64,000 nucleotides of DNA from Ryuthela nishihirai (taxonomy: Eukaryota; Arthropoda; Arachnida; Araneae; Heptathelidae): the NCBI GenBank assembly GCA_038380435.1, contig JAWZYU010000013.1, positions 9,251,901 through 9,315,900 of the forward strand, given 5' to 3'. Shown here piece after piece: positions 57,040 through 64,000 of the stretch. The notes under the pieces are model-generated. The model worked only from the letters and a program-made list of their open reading frames with translations, had not been told where the DNA came from and made no database searches. The translations under genes were made by a program, and so were the position numbers. Each line of letters starts with the position of its first letter. The first letter of the stretch is position 1.

Positions 57040-57990
57040 GTTCTTTGTCCACCTGAAGAAAAAATGAATGACCTAAGCAAGTACAATTTCCTTCTTGTGA
57101 TACCTGCGAAAACAAGACTGCCATGGTTTGACAATGGGCTTGATCTTGCAAGTTTTACCAACCTATTCAGACCAAGATCTCTGCCGCTGTGCCTGGAGCA
57201 GGATGGGAAAAACCCTGCTGGAAGTCGATATATGGAACTGGCAGTGGAAAGTCGAAGATATGGACAACTTGGCAGTGGCATCTGCCAAGTCATTACCTCT
57301 GATACCGACATGACTGGGCACCCAACAGAAGAGAATGGTTTTTTGGCTACCAGATGATGCAGGTGCTGGCGGATCTTGGAGAGAATAGGCTGAGGCCAAC
57401 ACCTGAGATCAAAGCCTGTAGTGAGATAAGAGAGTTGGTGTAGAAGACATACTGACGATGACACTTACCTGTTATATGATACAAAGCAATTTCAACGTTC
57501 GTTCAACTCTGCACTGAAGATGGAACATTGCTGTGGGATCTGGTCTGCAATGATAGTATCACAGTAGACTACGGCCCATCCCCTAATGTGCTGGACTTTG
57601 AACCATCCGTGAATATAGGTAAAAAGTCTGGTTATTCAGCACAGTGGCTGGCAGAGTTGCTGCTACTGTGCCTGGAGCTGGATGGAGAATCTCTGCTGGA
57701 AGTCCATATATGGAACTGGCAGTGGAAAGTCGGGTGTAAACGCCTTCCTTGTCCTGCAAATGTAAAAATCACAGGAAGGGGAAACAAAGTGCCATGGTGG
57801 AATGGCACTTTGTTTCTGCAATGCTATCACGACTGATGTTAATGTCTCACAAATAACTTTGAACACAAACTAAAATGACGAATGGCAGTTGGGTGATTGA
57901 TATAAAGCATCTCCCACTTGGGACTGAAAATGCAGTTCCAAGTGGGCTCAGCAGGACCGCAATTTAGATGCATATTGTAGGGACAACTGC
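57040..57990 (-). mobile_element. I-group LINE copy 4, RNase H part
   Basis: Antisense: RT connection 57990-57840, RNase H 57464-57163 (FCWVPSHVGIRGNDLADATAK in 57163-57402), then the SNHGSLVFAGITRRKLYLLR block near 57130. About 85 bp (57172-57260) are duplicated at 57650-57735. A 15-bp perfect hairpin lies at 57781-57816. Confidence 0.82.
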
Positions 57991-58024
57991 TGACTGCAAA
58001 GTAAAGATGTTTAGTGGGTCTTAA

Positions 58025-58205
58025 CAAGCCAGCTGTTAGGTGCCAGATGGAAGCCTCTCATCAAGTTCTGTGTTCTTTAACATGCACAGACATAGCTCTC
58101 CTGTACATGAGGTCATGGCTTTATGTTCCATCTGATGGATGGAGGCCTTTCCAAGCCCAATGGTATCTTTCTTCTGATGGAGGGCAGGTAGTTTAGTAGA
58201 GATAT
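58025..58205 (-). mobile_element. SINE2 fragment
   Basis: Antisense middle part (AACATGCACAGACATAGC, CCATCTGATGGATGGAGGCC, TTTCCAAGCCCAATGG). Both ends missing. Confidence 0.75.
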
Positions 58206-58256
58206 TGAGCAGTTCTATGTATAATGACCAGTGGTACGTACGTACATACAAAACTG

Positions 58257-58380
58257 TCAAGCAACCAAGAGCTACAGTGGTCCAATCAGACTGTGTAATT
58301 TAGTTCTCCAAACATGTCTATCTTGAGCTAGAGCTGCTGCATTCGGTCACTGGAGGCCATTTCTAGAACTTTCAAGCATC
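58257..58380 (-). mobile_element. RTE-type LINE fragment, 3' end
   Basis: Diverged antisense 3' end (TCAAGCAACCAAGAGCTAC, then TGTGTAATTTAGTTCTCC, then GAGCTGCTGCATTCGGTCAC). The GAT tail is lost. Confidence 0.7.
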
Positions 58381-58469
58381 TGCCTAATTGAAATTTTTTA
58401 ATCTATACATCACCTACCACTCCTGAATTCATACAGGGTTCCCTGAATTCATGGCCCAAACGTGAGGGG

Positions 58470-58670
58470 ATGGTAGTACACACCGAACCCACCAATATTC
58501 GTCATAGAATATGCGGCCGCAAACGCAGCCCGCTGCCAGTAGGAGGCGCAGACGAGGCGGCACGGCTTAAAAGCGATGGATCGGCCAATGCTTATACCGA
58601 TGTTTTCCGGGAATGCATTGCTCAGCATAAGCTGTATCGTTTTGTTTTAAAAATTCAGTTCGTTACCTAA
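58470..58670 (+). other. CpG-rich island with a 66-codon frame
   Basis: About 150 bp (58490-58640) are far more GC- and CpG-rich than the flanks and include GCGGCCGC. The frame reads IRHRICGRKRSPLPVGGADE and then AARLKSDGSANAYTDV, and ends TAA in AT-rich DNA. I recognise no domain. It could be an exon, a CpG promoter or a fragment of a recently arrived element. Confidence 0.25.
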
Positions 58671-59821
58671 TATGATGCAAGTCAAACTTTAAACTGGTTT
58701 TAACTACGATGTAAATTATAAATATATAGGAAGAACCGAAATATCGAAGTGACAGGAAAGTTTCAAACAGTTCATATAAAAAATTCTGCCACATTTCAAA
58801 AGTGATTGTTTAGAATGAAATTATAAAATGCTAATATTTCTCATTGTGATTTTCAAGCAGCATTCGACTAGTATGGTTCATTTAAAAAAATGTATTAATA
58901 AACGAAGAAACTTAGCCATTGGTATTAATCATTTAAATGGTAAATAACCCATCGTTCAATCGCATTTCTCGAACATAGAGAATCTTGAAAGTTTATATCA
59001 GGGGCTACAAAGTAGCTATTTAGGCATAAGAAATATGTTCTTCACCCTTGAATATTTCTGAAAAATACAGAGCATTTTTGAAAAAGAACTATGAAAAACA
59101 AACGAATCGGGCTGGAAATCGGGAAACATCAAATGCATGAAATTTTATTATTAATTTCGACTTTTGCATTCAAGGCACAATTCTTTTGGCTTAGTATTTT
59201 TCACCCAAGTTATAATTTTTTCACTTTTACTGTTTCGCTTTCAGGCCATAAATCTTTTGGCTTTCTTTTTTGATGATCGAGTTTATTCAACGTTCACGTA
59301 TTGGTGCTTTTGTACAGAAGTTCAATGTATTACATTTAGAAGATTGAATTTAAGCTAAATAAAATTATTTTTGTCATTTCTACTTAATTTTAGAACGGCC
59401 ATACTGTAAGCTATACAATGAAAAGATTTGTATCCATCTCGCTAGTGATGAGTTCGCGCTGAGCCGAGACCGGTCTAACTTTTGAACATTCATTTCAGTA
59501 TATGTTTTATGATGCATCTGAAATGTTTTCCCAAAGAGGGATCAGGCGGGAGCGGATTCGAAAAACTGAGCCCAAAGATCATCTCCACTCCTCACTAACA
59601 GTCTTCTTTGATGTTTCGCTTATATTTCTCCGACTTCCCAATCAGAAGTCGTCAGAATAGCCTTTGCATTTCGGCAATGGTTCGGAGATAGTATAATTTG
59701 TAGCGCGCCAAACTGGTATTCTGATGATCGAAATTGTGATTTTTCCCCCCGTTTAACCTGCAACTTACTGATAGGCTCGGAAAACTGCTGTCCATCGGAT
59801 GAGGCTTTAAGTCATGTTTAG
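58671..59821. other. No recognised gene
   Basis: AT-rich, single-copy-looking. Open frames at 59091-59358 are Phe-rich low-complexity readings. Confidence 0.4.
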
Positions 59822-60187
59822 AGGTTAGTTTTTTACTTCTGAGTGGCACTTTTGCACACAATGGGGCAAATGGCCAAGCCGTAAATGCCCCAAAGGCTTA
59901 GGGAGCAGAGGACTTGCTAGACAGCTGTTAGGACAGAAATGGTAGCCTCGTCAATCCTATCCAGTGTGCTCTTTAACATGCACAGGGTATGGGTCTCCGC
60001 ACGACTGCCCCAGCTTTAAGTCCTATCCGACAGATGGCAGCTTTTCCAAGCCCATCGATGTCCTCTACTGACCGAGGAAGGGCGTGGTATTTGGTGGACA
60101 TAAAGCGCAATTCTGACCAGGGTGGAAGACGAACTTGGGTATTGCAGATAAGCCAGGCGTGTTATTGACTGAGTCATCTCCACCCAT
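59822..60187 (-). mobile_element. SINE2 copy, nearly complete
   Basis: Antisense from GTTTTTTACTTCTGAGTGGC to a head with TATTGCAGATAAGCCAGGCG and GAGTCATCTCCACCC. Moderately diverged. Confidence 0.82.
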
Positions 60188-60392
60188 GTATTCAGGAGAG
60201 CCCTATTATAAGTACATTGAAAGACACACTAGATGATTTAAGAGATTTCCACCTGTCTCGTAACAGTTGTCCAGTGGACCCCTTCCATTTCTTGACTCCA
60301 AGCACAGAGGAAGGGATGGGGATCCCTGTAACAGACCTGATCTTTAGCCCTCTGTGTATGCAAAAGTGCCATTTAGAGGTAATGCGTTTCAA
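60188..60392 (+). mobile_element. SINE2 fragment, head-to-head with the previous copy
   Basis: Sense orientation from the middle (AGGAGAGCCCTATTATAAGT, GAAAGACACACTAGATGA) to the 3' end (TGCAAAAGTGCCATTTAGAGG). The head is missing. Confidence 0.75.
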
Positions 60393-60721
60393 AACTGGCA
60401 TAGTAATGATGGGCATGACTGGTTTTTCGATGGGGGACAAAATTTGGCATCTTACACACAAGGTCTGTTTATATAATTCAATATTGGAAGGAAAAATTAG
60501 AGGGATTTTTCATAATTAATGCATTTACACAAGCACAAACACAATATCAATTAAACGAAAGAAATAAGAACGAAATTTAGGAATTATATATAATTCTTTC
60601 ATATACAATCAGTGACATTACCAAGACTAGCCGAAATATTTGTAATTGTTAGGATTTTTTAATAAATTTTGCTGGTATTTTTATTAATGCCAGTTAATGA
60701 ACAAAATGAATTTAGCATAAT
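60393..60721. other. No recognised gene
   Basis: AT-rich spacer. Confidence 0.45.
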
Positions 60722-61686
60722 TTAACATAATGAAAGTTCTCTGTAATAACACCGAATCAGTCATGTGTGCGAGTTGGTAAAACTTGTTAGCAATTGGTTT
60801 AGCATTGCTTCTATGTACAAGTGTGCATTTTGCCTCCTTTCCTTTTTACGAAATTCACTTCAAAGATCTTAAATGGGTTGGAGCTCTGAAAATTTCTGAT
60901 TTAGATTATGATGATGATTTAGCCCTTTTGGCAAATAATGTTGATGAGGTGAACTCTTTCATTCGAGCTGTTGATGAGACTGGTAGTAGAGTAGGTTTGG
61001 TTATAAACAGAGAGAAAACTAAAGTGATGAAAATTGGTCAGGCAGGCTGTGGCTCAGTTAATCTGAATAGTTCTACTCTTGAGCAGGCGTCTCAGTTTAA
61101 TTTTCTTGGGAGCTATGTACAAATACTGGTGATGTGCTGCACGAGATAGATAGAAGAATAGGGATTGCCGCTGGGACTTTTAAGAATCCTATGAAGAGTG
61201 TGGAAAAATAGGCGTATACACCTAAAGACTAAAATTAAACTATAATGGTTGGTTTCTTTCTAGTTTTTATAGTGAAACTTGGATCCTTTGTAAACAAGAT
61301 AACAGGAAACTTGAATATCTTGATTCTACATGATTATGCGACATCTTGGGCATTAGGTGGTTCAACTTTGTAAGTAATGATGAGGTTAGGCGAATGAGTC
61401 ATCAACCACCTTAGAACAGCATATTGTGCAGAGAGGCTTCGTTGATTTGACCACGTTGACCTTATGCATAACTATAGATTAGCTAATAGGGTTATGAGAA
61501 TGTGTTTAAAGGCATCAGAAAGAGATGGAGACCTAAGATGTAGTGGCAGACAATATCAAACAGGACCTTGTTAGAATTGGTCTACAGTGGTGAGATGCAG
61601 CAGATGTAGCTGCTGCATCTCGCCCGAACTAAATGGCACAGTCTGGTTGGAACTCATTAACCAATGGCTGCTTGAGGATCATGATA
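60722..61686 (+). mobile_element. RTE-type LINE copy L, 3' third, decayed
   Basis: From TAACATAATGAAAGTTCTC to GGCTGCTTGAGGATCATG. The frame 60784-61149 keeps ISDLDYDDDLALLANNVDE (YADD is YDDD), DETGSRVGLVINREKTKVMK and GSVNLNSSTLEQASQFNF; later parts are riddled with indels. A 12-bp hairpin occupies 61592-61621. Confidence 0.88.
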
Positions 61687-61694
61687 ATGAATGA

Positions 61695-61852
61695 ACAAAT
61701 AAATAAAATACCCCTCAAGCAGCTGTATGCCACATAAATCTTACAGGAGCCTGTCAGCATAATATCAATGTCTTTTACGCTGGGCTTGAACCTAGGTCCC
61801 TAAGATCAATAGCCAAGCAAGCTAACTACTCGGCCACGACACGCTGATGAAT
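61695..61852 (-). mobile_element. SINE1 copy, tail-to-tail with RTE copy L
   Basis: Antisense: ATACCCCTCAAGCAGCTG at its 3' end to a head with CTTGAACCTAGGTCCC and AGCTAACTACTCGGCCACG. Internally shortened relative to the 212-bp copy. Confidence 0.85.
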
Positions 61853-62154
61853 AAATTTCTTAAAAATAAATTTCCTGAATAAGGAGATTGCACCTTGTCC
61901 CCCTCCTTCATTACAATGAGATAACTCGTAGTTATATATATATATAGGTACTGGTCTAAAAAATGGAAACGGTTTCATGTTATATCAACAGAAAATCACA
62001 TTCAGAGCTTAACAACTTCAACATGGTTTTTAGTGAAAAAAATACGTCTAAAGATAATTTAAAGATCTCAATAAATTTTATCCAAAGCCCGCCCGATTTT
62101 AAACAATATTTTTTCCGTATTCAAATAGTTCTGAAAATTGACCCAAAAATTTAA
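61853..62154. other. No recognised gene
   Basis: AT-rich with a short (TA)n run at 61936. Confidence 0.45.
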
Positions 62155-62925
62155 CTAACACATTAAAACAGGTTAAAAGATACAAACGGGTGCAATGCCG
62201 TCTGAAGAATATCTCGATTTCGTTCTTTGCTTTTGGTGTCGATATTATGGAAATGTAGTCCAGTCAAAAATGGTGTAAAGAAAAATATCAACTGTAATTA
62301 AAAATATTTTATTAACAAACTCTCAACTAAATGATAATAAGTACTATAATAAGCAAAAGATATCTGTACTCTACTAGAATTATCTCTTAACTTGTTTTAA
62401 TTAAATTTTTGGGCATTTTTTAACCTGTTAAATATATTTCAGATTTCATAACTCTTTGAATACTGAACAAATATTGTTTGAAATCTAGATTTATATAGAG
62501 ATTTGATTGTGAACTTCAATTTATCTTTAGATATAGTGTAGTTTTTGTTACAAATTATACTGAAGTTATTATGGAGCAATGCAATTTCATGCTGAGATAA
62601 CATGCAACTGTTTTCATTTTAGTGTCCAGTGCCTGTATATAATACTAAGGTTTTTTTTTTCTGAGGATACTCAGGGATGCATCGTATTCCCACATGTTTT
62701 CATCCGTATAAGAATGAAATTTACTTATTATCTTTTAGTTGAGAGTTTATTAATAAAATAATTTTAATATACACTTGATATTTTTCTTTACTCTATTTTT
62801 GACTGGACTACATTTCCACAATGTCGACACCAAAAGCAAAGAGCGAAATCGAGATATTCCTCAGATGGCATGACCCAAATTCAGAGTTTGTTATACATCT
62901 TTTCTGGTGATTTTAATAATTTTTC
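62155..62925. mobile_element. Long inverted-repeat (foldback or MITE-like) element
   Basis: Arms 62155-62345 and 62718-62925 are reverse complements at roughly 85% identity; examples are GAATATCTCGATTTCG, TTTGCTTTTGGTGTCGA and ATGTAGTCCAGTCAAAAAT on one side and their complements on the other. The central 370 bp is AT-rich and non-coding. Target duplication and exact tips could not be fixed. The frame at 62579-62761 is spurious. Confidence 0.8.
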
Positions 62926-63149
62926 TTGTAATATTAATTTGTACTTTCGTTCTAACTTCCCAGTAAATAAAATGAAATTATATTTTCATGCGCTTGGGCC
63001 ATATTCTGAAACCCTCCATCGATTCTTACAATAAAATTGTTGCAAGGCCACAGTATCCCCACATTTTTTCCTAGAAAAGATGTAATGTATAATACTATTT
63101 CTATAAATATTTGATTTAAAAAGCAGAACTATTTTCACTCTTAGGAAAC
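62926..63149. other. No recognised gene
   Basis: AT-rich spacer. Confidence 0.4.
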
Positions 63150-63340
63150 ATGAAGTACCGGATGGGCGAACCCGTTCAATGATTCGGAAACATCAAATAC
63201 TGGATCGAGGTTCCGGTTCAGTGATTTTTAAAACATCGATTACCGGAACGGCATTCCGATATAGTTGTAGCACTGCTTTTGGTAATTTCTTCCCCTGTTC
63301 TCAATGTGATGGTTCGTCACTGGGTGGTGGATGCTACAGT
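63150..63340. repeat. Degenerate minisatellite related to 2920-3215
   Basis: Shares GGTTCAGTGATTTTTAAAACAT-type units, GGAACGGCATTCCGA and ATTTCTTCCCCTGTTCTCAA with the array at 2920-3215. The open frame over it is not credible. Confidence 0.6.
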
Positions 63341-64000
63341 GGCAGAACCTGGAAAGATCATCATTCCCATATATTCTTAAACATGAAGATTTAATATAAC
63401 CAAAGTTATTTTCAATCTTCATTTTTAGGTATGCAGGCAAGTAGCAAAAGAATGTAGTATTAGTTCAGAGCAATCAGTGTATAATTACAAATGCATCAGT
63501 TGCATTAGAGAGTTAAAAATCTGCTTTGTCCATTGCTAATTTTCTTTTATTTCCACCCAATAAGAAATCACAAATAATTTCAAGTAGGATACATAATTCC
63601 TTATTAAAAAACACAGAAAGTATTATGTAATGCTTGTTAGGTATAGAATTAGTACTGCTGTTAGTTATTTCTAAAACAATGATAGTTTCCTTACTAGTTT
63701 GATATAATCATACCCTTTAAACAGAAAATATATACTATATCCATCTCTGAGCTTAAGGCAAGATATATTTCGTATTACAGATGAAAGCAAGTTGCTAAGG
63801 TTTGAGTAGCATACTTGTAAAAGTTTTTGGTGTGGTGCACTCTATCAGAAATCTCAGTTATATATTAAAATGCAAGGCAAATAATAATTAAATATCAATG
63901 AATTATCGTAATAACATAATCAATAGTCAGATGTTTAATAATTGATGTTACCAATGTTATTTATTAACAATGTGTTAATTTAGTGGTACAGCAGGGTAGG
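63341..64000. other. No recognised gene
   Basis: AT-rich to the window end; no ORF or repeat recognised. Confidence 0.4.

Overview
The window is metazoan nuclear DNA, AT-rich and almost entirely non-coding. It is an accumulation of transposable elements and simple or degenerate tandem repeats around a single recognisable host exon. There is no operon-like gene packing, no prokaryotic or organellar feature, and introns with GT/AG borders are visible. The mix (RTE-type LINEs ending in GAT repeats, RNase-H-bearing I-group LINEs, mariner, Tc1, Tigger/pogo, piggyBac and hAT relics, and two tRNA-headed SINE families) suggests an invertebrate, plausibly an arthropod such as a chelicerate. That assignment is an inference; nothing here fixes the species.

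Host content: the only convincing host coding sequence is a minus-strand exon at 6992-8020. It starts with a membrane anchor and a basic patch and resembles the mitochondrial A-kinase anchoring protein AKAP1. It ends at a clean phase-0 splice donor, so its downstream exons should lie at lower coordinates, but I could not recognise any. Two small CpG-rich islands (about 33480-33620 and 58490-58640) and a 114-codon ORF (34704-35048) are the only other non-repeat candidates.

Layout. 1-5200: RTE 3' end, SINE2, piggyBac-like MITE, minisatellite, mariner. 5200-8100: AKAP1-like exon and flanks. 8300-15000: RTE 5' fragment, 54-bp tandem array, a long antisense I-group LINE split by a Tc1 element, and a second Tc1. 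15300-19210: antisense RTE split by a 2.4-kb Tigger transposon. 21100-26600: antisense I-group LINE, RTE 3' end, sense I-group RNase H fragment, degenerate satellite. 27900-33230: SINE1 pair and RTE copies in opposite orientations, one carrying two small hAT elements with 8-bp duplications. 33230-37400: mostly single-copy DNA with a 46-bp perfect palindrome. 37500-45500: an internally deleted RTE, then an RTE split by two SINE1 copies and a solo LTR. 46100-51200: nested SINE2 copies, 78-bp degenerate array, Tc1. 51410-54986: the best RTE copy, nearly full length with a nearly open 1000-codon ORF. 55000-64000: direct duplication, I-group LINE and SINE2 fragments, degenerate RTE 3' end, and a 750-bp inverted-repeat element.

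How the parts relate: the RTE family is the dominant autonomous element (at least 13 fragments) and supplies endonuclease and reverse transcriptase. The SINE1 family ends in the same 11-base string as the RTE 3' end and may have used its machinery. Nested insertions give relative ages: RTE copies are older than the Tigger, hAT, LTR and SINE1 elements inside them. The most unusual signal is that many repeat copies carry near-perfect snap-back palindromes which are absent from sister copies, the mark of local template switching. I found no convincing undescribed functional system.
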